Below are positions 43,257-49,934 of a stretch of DNA of 64,000 bases, piece after piece (within the stretch, counting starts at the first letter, position 1; the number at the start of each line of letters is the position of its first letter). A program made the translations under genes and the position numbers. The DNA comes from Epilithonimonas hungarica. Lineage in GTDB: Bacteria; Bacteroidota; Bacteroidia; Flavobacteriales; Weeksellaceae. A model generated the notes under the pieces. The model saw nothing but the letters and a program-made list of their open reading frames with translations, did not search any database and was not told the origin of the DNA. Where the stretch lies: the NCBI RefSeq assembly GCF_900102265.1, contig NZ_FNBH01000001.1:310001-374000 (forward strand), written 5' to 3'.

Positions 43257-43338
43257 GCGGATGTGGTGTAATTGGTAGCCACGCCAGACTTAGGATCTGG
43301 TGCCGTGAGGCGTGGGGGTTCGAGTCCCTTCATCCGCA
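43257..43338 (+). tRNA. tRNA-Leu (anticodon TAG)
   Basis: Acceptor stem GCGGATG (43257-43263) with CATCCGC (43331-43337). The anticodon arm CCAGA/TCTGG encloses loop CTTAGGA with TAG at 43291-43293. The long variable arm is typical of tRNA-Leu, and the T arm has GGTTCGAGTCC. CCA is not encoded. First of three tRNAs in a row. Confidence 0.95.
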
Positions 43339-43380
43339 CACAAAATAAAAAATTTCTAAGTGATTAGAAATTTTTTTTAT

Positions 43381-43453
43381 GCGAAAATAGCTCAGCTGGT
43401 AGAGCACAACCTTGCCAAGGTTGGGGTCGCGGGTTCGAGTCCCGTTTTTCGCT
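43381..43453 (+). tRNA. tRNA-Gly (anticodon GCC)
   Basis: Acceptor stem GCGAAAA (43381-43387) with TTTTCGC (43446-43452). The D arm has AGCTCAGCTGGTAGAGC. The anticodon stem CAACC/GGTTG encloses loop TTGCCAA with GCC. The T arm is GGGTTCGAGTCCC. CCA is not encoded. Confidence 0.95.
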
Positions 43454-43466
43454 CAAGTTCTACTTT

Positions 43467-43550
43467 GCCCTGGTGGTGGAATTGGTAGACACGCAGGACT
43501 TAAAATCCTGTATCCGCAAGGATGTACGGGTTCAAGTCCCGTCTGGGGTA
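43467..43550 (+). tRNA. tRNA-Leu (anticodon TAA)
   Basis: Acceptor GCCCTGG (43467-43473) pairs, with wobble, to CTGGGGT (43543-43549). The anticodon stem CAGGA/TCCTG encloses CTTAAAA with TAA. A long variable arm (ATCCGCAAGGAT) and T arm GGGTTCAAGTCCC are present. Confidence 0.95.
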
Positions 43551-43553
43551 CTT

Positions 43554-43590
43554 AAAAAGCTTTCTTAAATTTTAAGAAAGCTTTTTGTAT
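43554..43590 (+). terminator. Terminator of the tRNA cluster
   Basis: Long perfect 16-bp stem (43554-43569 with 43571-43586), core AAAAAGCTTTCTTAA, ending in a T run. Confidence 0.9.
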
Positions 43591-43661
43591 TTTAAAGCGA
43601 AAGGAGAAAATTACAGATGATTCATGGTAATAATTCCCATCATGATGTTTTTTATGTATGA

Positions 43662-44099
43662 TCAAATTTTCTTTTCTTCAGGTTCAGGTCTACAGAATTT
43701 GGATTCGAATTTCTGCTTCCACATTTCTTTGAACTTGTCTTTGTCCTCTTCTGTTCCAAAAAAATTGGATTCTAGTTTCTGTTTCCACATCTTTTTGAAC
43801 TCCTCACGCTCCTCTTCGGTGCCACAAAATCTCGATTCGAATTTCTGTTTCCAGTTCGCTTTCATATCATCTCGTCCCTCGAAATGATTTCTTCTTCCGA
43901 ATTTTTTCCCGTTAAAGCCTCCAAATAAGATTTTGGATAACAACAAAATTCCAAATGCCTGCCAATAATTAATCGCCTTCACACCTAAAATATCTGGTAA
44001 AAGCGTATTCCAAAGCCATTGGAAAAACCAAATGAACAATCCCATTGCAGCAATCATACAAGGAAAAATCAGCCAAATTTTCTTTTTATTCTTTTTCAT
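43662..44099 (-). CDS. Membrane protein with three Trp/Cys repeats, partner of the ECF sigma factor
   Basis: 145 residues. Two hydrophobic segments lie near 8-28 (IWLIFPCMIAAMGLFIWFFQ) and 46-61. A basic stretch follows (GGFNGKKFGRRNHF), then three tandem units of about 24 residues, each W-K-Q-K-(F/L)-E-S-x-F followed by (C/F)-G-T-E-E or similar. The unit starts are near 83, 108 and 132. The gene follows the ECF sigma gene by eleven bases. It may be an anti-sigma or stress-response target, but it lacks a classical zinc anti-sigma motif. Confidence 0.7.
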   Translation of the reverse strand: MKKNKKKIWLIFPCMIAAMGLFIWFFQWLWNTLLPDILGVKAINYWQAFGILLLSKILFGGFNGKKFGRRNHFEGRDDMKANWKQKFESRFCGTEEEREEFKKMWKQKLESNFFGTEEDKDKFKEMWKQKFESKFCRPEPEEKKI

Positions 44100-44110
44100 T
44101 TCTTTAAATA

Positions 44111-44686
44111 TTAATCATTCAAATCGTCGTAAAGTATTTGCAATTTTTTTCGCAAATGTTTTACAGCATAAGATTTTCTACTGATTATTGTTTTGATGTT
44201 TTCGCTCTCTTCGTCTGCAATTTCCTGTAGTGTTTTATCTTCGAGTTCGTTTTGTATATAAACACGTCTTTGCTTTTCCGGCAATTCATCTAATGCTTTC
44301 ATCAGCTCATTCCAAAACATCTCTTTGAATACCCCGATTTCCGGGTTGTTTGTATCATCCGCTAAAAGAATGTCTTTCACATTCAGTTCTCCATCTTCGT
44401 CCTGATAAACAAAATCTTCCAGGGATTCGCTTTTCTTTTTTCGGTAACTGTCGATGATCTTGTTTCTAGTGACCGAATATAACCAAGCACCAACATTTTC
44501 CAACTCATCCAGATTGGTCAATCGACTGGTCTGAAACCAAACTTCCTGCAAAATATCTTCCGCATCTTCTGCCTTTGCCACTTTAGAATTGATAAAGCGC
44601 AAGAGTTGCGAGCCGTAGTTTTTCACGACTTCCGTAATCGATGCAGATTTTTTTTCGGTCATTTGCTGTAAAGATAGCGACTCCAT
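44111..44686 (-). CDS. ECF-type RNA polymerase sigma factor
   Basis: 191 residues. Region 2 is clear (LLRFINSKVAKAEDAEDILQ and VWFQTSRLTNLDELENVGAW with LYSVTRNKIIDSYRKKKSE). Region 4 has ALDELPEKQRRVYIQNELED and the HTH LQEIADEESENIKTIISRKS. It directs RNA polymerase to stress or envelope promoters. A later in-frame ATG (44662, MTEKKS) could be the true start. The downstream membrane protein gene is probably in the same unit. No -7 box of the housekeeping type lies directly upstream, which fits autoregulation. Confidence 0.9.
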   Translation of the reverse strand: MESLSLQQMTEKKSASITEVVKNYGSQLLRFINSKVAKAEDAEDILQEVWFQTSRLTNLDELENVGAWLYSVTRNKIIDSYRKKKSESLEDFVYQDEDGELNVKDILLADDTNNPEIGVFKEMFWNELMKALDELPEKQRRVYIQNELEDKTLQEIADEESENIKTIISRKSYAVKHLRKKLQILYDDLND

Positions 44687-44740
44687 ATGAATATGACGAC
44701 GCTCTTTATTTTTTACTTTAAATTTTTAGGAAAATTTTTA

Positions 44741-44856
44741 ATCCGGGCGACTGCTGGGCTATTCAGGGGTGCCGTCTTATAAAAAGCCAAAGTGCATTCC
44801 CAAGTGTTTTTATAAGACCGCTCGCTACGCTCGCGCCCTTACTATCCCTGTCGCAG
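44741..44856. repeat. Interspersed palindromic repeat, copy B
   Basis: Between the sigma factor gene and the acyltransferase gene. A perfect 12-bp hairpin GTCTTATAAAAA (44774-44785) with TTTTTATAAGAC (44807-44818) is flanked by CGGGCGACTGCTGGGCTATTC and CCGCTCGCTACGCTCGCGCC, then CTATCCCTGTCGCAG. The overall plan matches copy A at 41655. Confidence 0.55.
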
Positions 44857-44878
44857 AAAAGTCGGTATAAGAAAGTTT

Positions 44879-45454
44879 CTAGATCAACGGCAACCTCATC
44901 AGCTCGTGTTTACCGAAAATGATCGAGTTTGCTGGAACACTTCTGGAGATGACGCAGTTGGCTCCAATGATGCAATTATCACCAATTGTTACACCTTTGA
45001 GAACGGTAACATTACTGTAGATTTTGACATTTTTTCCAATAACAATCGGTGCTGTATTGAATTTGTCTTTATGCCAGATATACTCTGGTTTCGTATCAAA
45101 AGCATGGTCGTGGTCATAGAACTTGCATCCTTCTGCAATACAAGTGTCATCTCCAAAAACAATTTTATCAAGGCAATTAATGGAAATATAATGACTGAGA
45201 TCTACATTATTCCCGAAAACAAGAGTGCCTCCTTTTCTGATCCTGATAGCGTTATGGTCTCTCCAAATAACGTTTTTCCCAATCTCGAATTTGGCATTGT
45301 CATCCAGTTCAAAAGTGGTCGCTTTACCAATCTTCAGATCAGAATGGAGCTTGACTCCTGAATGGGAATTGAGAATACTGTAAGAGTAAAGTTTCTCAAT
45401 TTTAGCAATTGTTTTTGGAATGATGTTAAGCACTTTATAAATTAGATTGATCAT
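44879..45454 (-). CDS. Hexapeptide-repeat acyltransferase (left-handed beta-helix)
   Basis: 191 residues. Successive hexapeptide turns run through the middle and C-terminal parts (IGKATTFELDDNAKFEIGKN, FGNNVDLSHYISIN, IVIGKNVKIYSNVTVLKGV, IGDNCIIGANCVISRSVPAN), with DHDHAF near 113-118 containing the catalytic-type His. These trimeric enzymes acylate sugars, amino sugars or antibiotics. As last gene of the ACP-ligase-SDR operon it may take its acyl group from the carrier protein; that is inference. It lies 12 bases after the SDR gene. Confidence 0.85.
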   Translation of the reverse strand: MINLIYKVLNIIPKTIAKIEKLYSYSILNSHSGVKLHSDLKIGKATTFELDDNAKFEIGKNVIWRDHNAIRIRKGGTLVFGNNVDLSHYISINCLDKIVFGDDTCIAEGCKFYDHDHAFDTKPEYIWHKDKFNTAPIVIGKNVKIYSNVTVLKGVTIGDNCIIGANCVISRSVPANSIIFGKHELMRLPLI

Positions 45455-45466
45455 AGTTTTGTGTTT

Positions 45467-46189
45467 TTATAATGTTCCGGAATCCACAAAAATCTCCTGC
45501 CCGGTAATCGATCTTGATTTCTCTCCTGCCAAAAACAAAACTGTTTCTGCAACGGATCTCATATCGGTTTCTTTTTTCAAAGCTGTTCTTTTGAAGATCC
45601 TGTTTTTGTGTTCCTGGGTCAGTTTTGCATTCATCGCAGTTTCCATATAGCCAGGAACGATGATGTTGGAACGGATTCCACGTTCGCCCCATTCTCTGGA
45701 AATGTTTTTGGAGAAAGATTGTAAAGCGCCTTTTGAAGATGCATACATTGATAAGCCTTTGTAGCCTGTATGGGCGCTGATTGACGAAATATGAATAATA
45801 CTTCCGGAAACCAGGTTATAGATCATGTTTCGAATCGCATATTTTGTCAGAAACATTGGAGAATAGAGATTGACATCGAACATTTTTCTCAACTCATCGA
45901 TATGAAGATTGGTCACAATATCATCGTAAGCAACTGCCGCATTGTTTATCAAAACATGAATCGGGATATGATTGTTTACGAAATCCCTGAAAACAGATTG
46001 TTTGATATTTTCCGGATTTGACAAATCAAAAGCTTTGAAGAAGAGATTATTGGGATATTGCTGCTTCAAAATTTTTAATTCTTCAGATTCTGTTCTGCTG
46101 ATTCCGTAAATCGTGTGCCCATTTTCCAGAAATAATCTGCTGATTTCCAAGCCAACACCCCTGGAAACTCCTGTAATCAAAACATTCAT
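45467..46189 (-). CDS. Short-chain dehydrogenase/reductase (FabG-like)
   Basis: 240 residues. Rossmann motif VLITGVSRGVGLEISRLF (about 3-20), NNAAVAY near 85-91, the catalytic Ser in IIHISSISAHTGYKG near 130-144, and Tyr-Lys in SMYASSKGALQSFSKN near 147-162. It most resembles 3-oxoacyl-ACP reductases. In this operon it may reduce an acyl chain carried on the ACP. The start overlaps the stop of the AMP ligase gene by four bases. Confidence 0.9.
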   Translation of the reverse strand: MNVLITGVSRGVGLEISRLFLENGHTIYGISRTESEELKILKQQYPNNLFFKAFDLSNPENIKQSVFRDFVNNHIPIHVLINNAAVAYDDIVTNLHIDELRKMFDVNLYSPMFLTKYAIRNMIYNLVSGSIIHISSISAHTGYKGLSMYASSKGALQSFSKNISREWGERGIRSNIIVPGYMETAMNAKLTQEHKNRIFKRTALKKETDMRSVAETVLFLAGEKSRSITGQEIFVDSGTL

Positions 46190-47400
46190 ACTATTTTCTT
46201 TTTTCCGGTTCTGGTTAATTCTATTTTGTTCACAAAAGTTATTTTTCTCGGAATTTTAAAGTTTTGGATTTTCTCATTCAGGAAAGATCTTATATCCTCT
46301 TCTTTCAATTCAGAACCTGGATGTAATTCTATTTCACAACAGATCACGTTTCCTAAAACTGCATTTGCTTTTCCGTAAACTCTTACATTCCTGATTTTGG
46401 AATGTTGTGTGAGTTCATCTTCAACTTCGTAAGGGTTTACTTTGTAACCACCGACGTTGATCAACTCATTTTTTCTTGATGTGAACCTGAATTTTCTTTG
46501 TTCGTCATCGGTCCATTCTATCAGATCTCCGGTTGGATAAAAGTCATCAATCAGATTTAGTTGGGTTGTTTTTCCAAAAAGATCTTTATGGATATATAAT
46601 TCGTCATCGACAACCTTTACAAGACCAATGTGCTTTTCCTGAACAAAGAATTCATCATTCTGAGAGGAAAACAGAGGCCCGGTTTCAGTAGAACCGTAAA
46701 CATTGTTGATTCTCGAATTTGGAAAAGCTTTTCCAATTTCCGAGATCAAGTGACTATCGGATTTCTCTCCGCCAACTGTGATTTTCTTCACCGAATCAAA
46801 TGACTTTTTCAACGGTAATAACAGTCTGTAAAAAGTCGGGGTTGATGAAAGATTCGTTATTTTATATTCATCGATAGCATTAATGACAAAATCTCTCGGA
46901 GCTAGAAAAACATTAACCAAAAGATTCTGATTCAAAATGGCCTGGAAAAAAACCTGAACCCCCGCAACGTGAGTCGGATTAAAAGCAAATCCCCAAACAT
47001 CGCTTTTTCTCTCGTCTGAAATATTGATTTTTCTAATGAGATTTTTCAGCGGATGTGTGAACTTTCTTGTAAACCCTGTTGTTCCTGATGTAAAAAGTGT
47101 AATCTGGGAAGTTGAATTATTAATAGAATTAATCAGTTCTTCAACCGAATTGATTTTATTAGGATTCTCAATTCTAATTAATTGATTGACTTGCAAATCA
47201 TTTGATAAGATCTCTTTTTCAGAAATGTCAGAATCCATTAAGGCAATACTTTTTTGATTGACCAATGCAAAGATCCAGTTCAGAAAAAATGACCTCAGGT
47301 CAGGATAGATATAACAATCGATGTAAGAATTTTGGGAATTAACATGCTGCAGGATTTCTTCATATGAGAGAGAAAAATTGCGGTCTATCAGGAAAAACAT
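46186..47400 (-). CDS. AMP-forming ligase (ANL superfamily)
   Basis: 404 residues, short for an acyl-CoA synthetase. The ATP-binding motif is ITLFTSGTTGFTRKFTH near 97-113, then VYGSTETGPLF near 230-240, DFYPTGDLIEW near 284-294, and KNELINVGGYKVNPYEVEDE near 304-323 with the C-terminal domain to the end (ending RTGKKKIV, with the conserved Lys). It activates a carboxylic acid as adenylate and can load it onto the ACP encoded just upstream. Its substrate is unknown. One base is shared with the ACP stop (TAATG-type overlap). Confidence 0.9.
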   Translation of the reverse strand: MFFLIDRNFSLSYEEILQHVNSQNSYIDCYIYPDLRSFFLNWIFALVNQKSIALMDSDISEKEILSNDLQVNQLIRIENPNKINSVEELINSINNSTSQITLFTSGTTGFTRKFTHPLKNLIRKINISDERKSDVWGFAFNPTHVAGVQVFFQAILNQNLLVNVFLAPRDFVINAIDEYKITNLSSTPTFYRLLLPLKKSFDSVKKITVGGEKSDSHLISEIGKAFPNSRINNVYGSTETGPLFSSQNDEFFVQEKHIGLVKVVDDELYIHKDLFGKTTQLNLIDDFYPTGDLIEWTDDEQRKFRFTSRKNELINVGGYKVNPYEVEDELTQHSKIRNVRVYGKANAVLGNVICCEIELHPGSELKEEDIRSFLNEKIQNFKIPRKITFVNKIELTRTGKKKIV

Positions 47401-47618
47401 TAGAGCTTTGCGAAGATTTCATTAACCGAATTCACCAATCCGTCTTCGAATATGTCTACTCCAAATTCCTCTTCAATTTTTACGGTAAGCTCGGCTAGGT
47501 CAAAAGAATCGAAATTGAGGTCTTCTCTGAGCTTTTGCTCAGGAGTGATTTCTGAAAGTAATTCCTCAAACTTATTCTTTTTGATAGAATTGACAATTGT
47601 TAACAGCTTTTCTTGCAT
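47400..47618 (-). CDS. Acyl carrier protein
   Basis: 72 residues. The phosphopantetheine site is LNFDSFDLAELTVKIEEEFG (about 34-53) with DSFD in place of the usual DSL. The Ser is expected to carry the acyl or aminoacyl group. It is the first gene of a four-gene operon with ligase, SDR and acyltransferase, so it is a dedicated carrier and not the fatty-acid ACP. A -7 box lies upstream. Confidence 0.9.
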   Translation of the reverse strand: MQEKLLTIVNSIKKNKFEELLSEITPEQKLREDLNFDSFDLAELTVKIEEEFGVDIFEDGLVNSVNEIFAKL

Positions 47619-47635
47619 CGTTTGTGTGTTTGATG

Positions 47636-47643
47636 CAAATTTA
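47636..47643 (-). promoter_or_regulatory. -7 promoter box of the ACP operon
   Basis: On the minus strand the sequence reads TAAATTTG (TAnnTTTG), 17 bases before the ATG at 47618. Confidence 0.6.
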
Positions 47644-47707
47644 ACATTATTTCTTAGTAAAGCCGTAAGAGAATAGACATAATTTAGAATATGCTAGAGA
47701 TAAACTA

Positions 47708-48394
47708 TTATTTTTTGATTTTCAAGAAGAATTCGGATTTGTAGGTTTCGCCAATCGGGATTTCTTTTCCGGAATTGAGGAAGACGTTTCTCACATCGAT
47801 TTTTTCAATTTTGTCTAGATTGAGAATGAAGGATTTATGAACTCTGGCGAAGTTTTCGGGAAGCTGATTTTCGAGAGATTTCAAAGTGTCAAGAACGATG
47901 TATTCCTGATTTTCTGTTTTGATGTTGACATAATCTTTGATGCTTTCTACAAAAAGGATTTCATCAAAATTGATTTTATGCTGCTGTCCGGAAGACTTGA
48001 CGAAGAAATAGGAATTTGTCGAATCTTCATTGGTTGGGAATCTTTCCTGAGCTTTCAAAGCACTTTTTTCGAAACGACCGAATGAAATGGGTTTCAGAAG
48101 ATAATCGATGACGTTGTGTTCATAACCTTCCAATGCGTATTCTGAATAAGCTGTTGTGAGAATATACTTTAATTTGTCGCCAACGATTTTCATAAAATTG
48201 ATTCCGGAAAGTTCCGGCATTTGGATATCGAGAAAAATCAAATCCGCATCATTTTTCTGAATATATTCCAAAGCTTCAATCGGATTTTCTGTAGAGAAAA
48301 CCAACTCAAAACACGGAATTTTCTCAACGTAACTTCCCAACAAAGAAACTGCAAGTGGCTCGTCATCTACAACAATGCATTTTATCCTTTTCAT
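47708..48394 (-). CDS. LytTR-family response regulator
   Basis: 228 residues. The receiver domain has VVDDEPLAVSLL near 8-19, the phospho-acceptor Asp in LIFLDIQMPELSG near 53-65 and YLLKPISFGRFE near 105-116. The LytTR DNA-binding domain (about 130-228) opens with SYFFVKSSGQQHKINFDEIL and has ARVHKSFILNLDKI near 190-203. The gene follows the kinase gene by one base. Such pairs often control envelope or receptor genes; the divergent TonB-type receptors at 49935 are candidate targets. Confidence 0.93.
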   Translation of the reverse strand: MKRIKCIVVDDEPLAVSLLGSYVEKIPCFELVFSTENPIEALEYIQKNDADLIFLDIQMPELSGINFMKIVGDKLKYILTTAYSEYALEGYEHNVIDYLLKPISFGRFEKSALKAQERFPTNEDSTNSYFFVKSSGQQHKINFDEILFVESIKDYVNIKTENQEYIVLDTLKSLENQLPENFARVHKSFILNLDKIEKIDVRNVFLNSGKEIPIGETYKSEFFLKIKK

Positions 48395-48395
48395 T

Positions 48396-49412
48396 TTATT
48401 TCAAATCAATTTTCAAATCTACAGAAAATTCGGTTTCCGTTTCACTGATGTTCAGTTCGTGTCTTTTGGGATAAAGGATTTCCAGTCGTTTTTTCACATT
48501 CCCAATTCCAATTCCGGAAAGTGAATCTTTTGACCTTTGTTTTTTGAAGTTTTGAAGGTGGAAATTCAAAGTTTTATTGTCATCCGAAATCTTCATAGTG
48601 AAACCTTTCCCACTGAAATCGCCATGTTTAAATGCATTTTCTACAAACGGGACCAAAAGCATTGGCGAAATATTAAGGTTGGAATGATTGATTTTTTTTT
48701 CAATCATTAATAATTCTGGATTTTTGATTCTGAGTTTTTCCAATTCTATCAGACTTTCCAGATAACCGATTTCCTTTTCCAATGGAATGAAATCTTTCTC
48801 CAAATCCTTCGTGCTGTATCTTAACAATTGACTCAATTCCTCAATCGCAGGCAACGCTTTTTCGGAGTTCTGATATACCAAAGAATAGATATTATTTAAG
48901 GTATTGAAAATAAAATGCGGATTGATCTGCGTCTTCAAAGCCTGAATTTTCGCTTCGTTTCTTTCCTGTTCCAGTTTTTGTCTCTCGGTTTCAATCACTC
49001 CAAATTTTTCCAGCAGCCACATTATTCCAGCGATGAAAACATTGATACAGCCATAATAAATGTTATCAAAAAAGTAATATAGCAACCCGGTCTCCTCATT
49101 GTAATTTCTAAATCCAAAAGTGACTGGCAGCAAAACTTCTTCCATCAAATATCTGACTGTGGCAAAACAAAGAATCGACAGGAAAAATGAAAGAATGACC
49201 GTATAAACTTTCTCTTGTCTGAAAACTTTCGGAATGATTATCAAATAACAAATGTAAAACGTGATAATTCCTGAGAGAAAGAACGTGATCCTCAAAACCG
49301 TACTCTGTAGATCGTCCTCTCTATCCAGGAAATACAAAGGCGTGATCACAGTTCCAAAAAAGTTGAGACTCCAATAGATGATTTGAAGCCAGATGATTTG
49401 TTTCTTTTTCAT
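48396..49412 (-). CDS. LytS-type sensor histidine kinase
   Basis: 338 residues. Four membrane helices lie near 10-26, 38-58, 74-93 and 107-129. After a coiled segment (KFGVIETERQKLEQERNEAK) comes the His_kinase core with the phospho-acceptor His in TQINPHFIFNTLNNIYSLVY near 161-180. The ATPase part has SPMLLVPFVENAFKHGDFSG near 254-273 and GIGIGNVKKRLEILYP near 302-317. The extracytoplasmic part is small, so it may sense within the membrane or via the small lipoprotein whose gene overlaps its start by four bases. Confidence 0.93.
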   Translation of the reverse strand: MKKKQIIWLQIIYWSLNFFGTVITPLYFLDREDDLQSTVLRITFFLSGIITFYICYLIIIPKVFRQEKVYTVILSFFLSILCFATVRYLMEEVLLPVTFGFRNYNEETGLLYYFFDNIYYGCINVFIAGIMWLLEKFGVIETERQKLEQERNEAKIQALKTQINPHFIFNTLNNIYSLVYQNSEKALPAIEELSQLLRYSTKDLEKDFIPLEKEIGYLESLIELEKLRIKNPELLMIEKKINHSNLNISPMLLVPFVENAFKHGDFSGKGFTMKISDDNKTLNFHLQNFKKQRSKDSLSGIGIGNVKKRLEILYPKRHELNISETETEFSVDLKIDLK

Positions 49413-49756
49413 CGCAGTTCTTTGTTGTTAATTAAAATCGGTTTTGAGGAAGAATAATGCAAATGTATTGAAACGGAATCTGAATTTGGATTCTCCATTA
49501 TCAATCTGCTCTTTTTTGGCAACCTGTATTGGAGTTCGGAATTTGCGATGATGGTTTTCGGCATATTCAGTTCAGAAACGAGATTTACTGTTTCGTGTGA
49601 CAGATTTTTAATTTCTAAAGTGGCGGGCGCTTTCAGCTTTTGTAAGACAATGCTGTCTCCAGGCGCAATTGCTATCGTTTTCCAAACATCGACCCGATGT
49701 GTCCCAATGCAGGACATCATTGATGCTAAAATCAGAATGAGAGTTACTTTTTTCAT
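49409..49756 (-). CDS. Small lipoprotein, first gene of the LytTR operon
   Basis: 115 residues. Lipoprotein signal MKKVTLILILASMMSC with Cys at 16. The rest is a predicted small beta-sandwich (KTIAIAPGDSIVLQKLKAPA, LSHETVNLVSELNMPK, SDSVSIHLHYSSSKP). Not recognised beyond that. The four-base overlap with the kinase gene indicates that the two are made together, so it may be an accessory sensor or an envelope protein. Confidence 0.75.
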   Translation of the reverse strand: MKKVTLILILASMMSCIGTHRVDVWKTIAIAPGDSIVLQKLKAPATLEIKNLSHETVNLVSELNMPKTIIANSELQYRLPKKSRLIMENPNSDSVSIHLHYSSSKPILINNKELR

Positions 49757-49892
49757 ATTCCAAAAGTAAGGACTGCAAAAACATCCAGAACACCAAATTC
49801 TATGAACGCCTGTTTTTTACCGATGAAAATGTTTTGGTCGGATTAAAACCTCATCAAATCTAAACGCTATTTCAAAGAAAAGACTTTGAAAA

Positions 49893-49900
49893 TATATTTG
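49893..49900 (+). promoter_or_regulatory. -7 promoter box of the first beta-barrel receptor
   Basis: TATATTTG followed by C, 34 bases before the ATG at 49935, in the region shared with the divergent LytTR operon. Confidence 0.65.
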
Positions 49901-49934
49901 CATCAAGATTTTTACAACTATCAAATAAACTATT

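Noticed and set aside
43624-43887. Plus-strand frame with repeated Ser-Arg-Ser-Ser-Val-Pro units
   Set aside because: It is the antisense image of the three repeats of the minus-strand protein at 43662; no promoter or start support.
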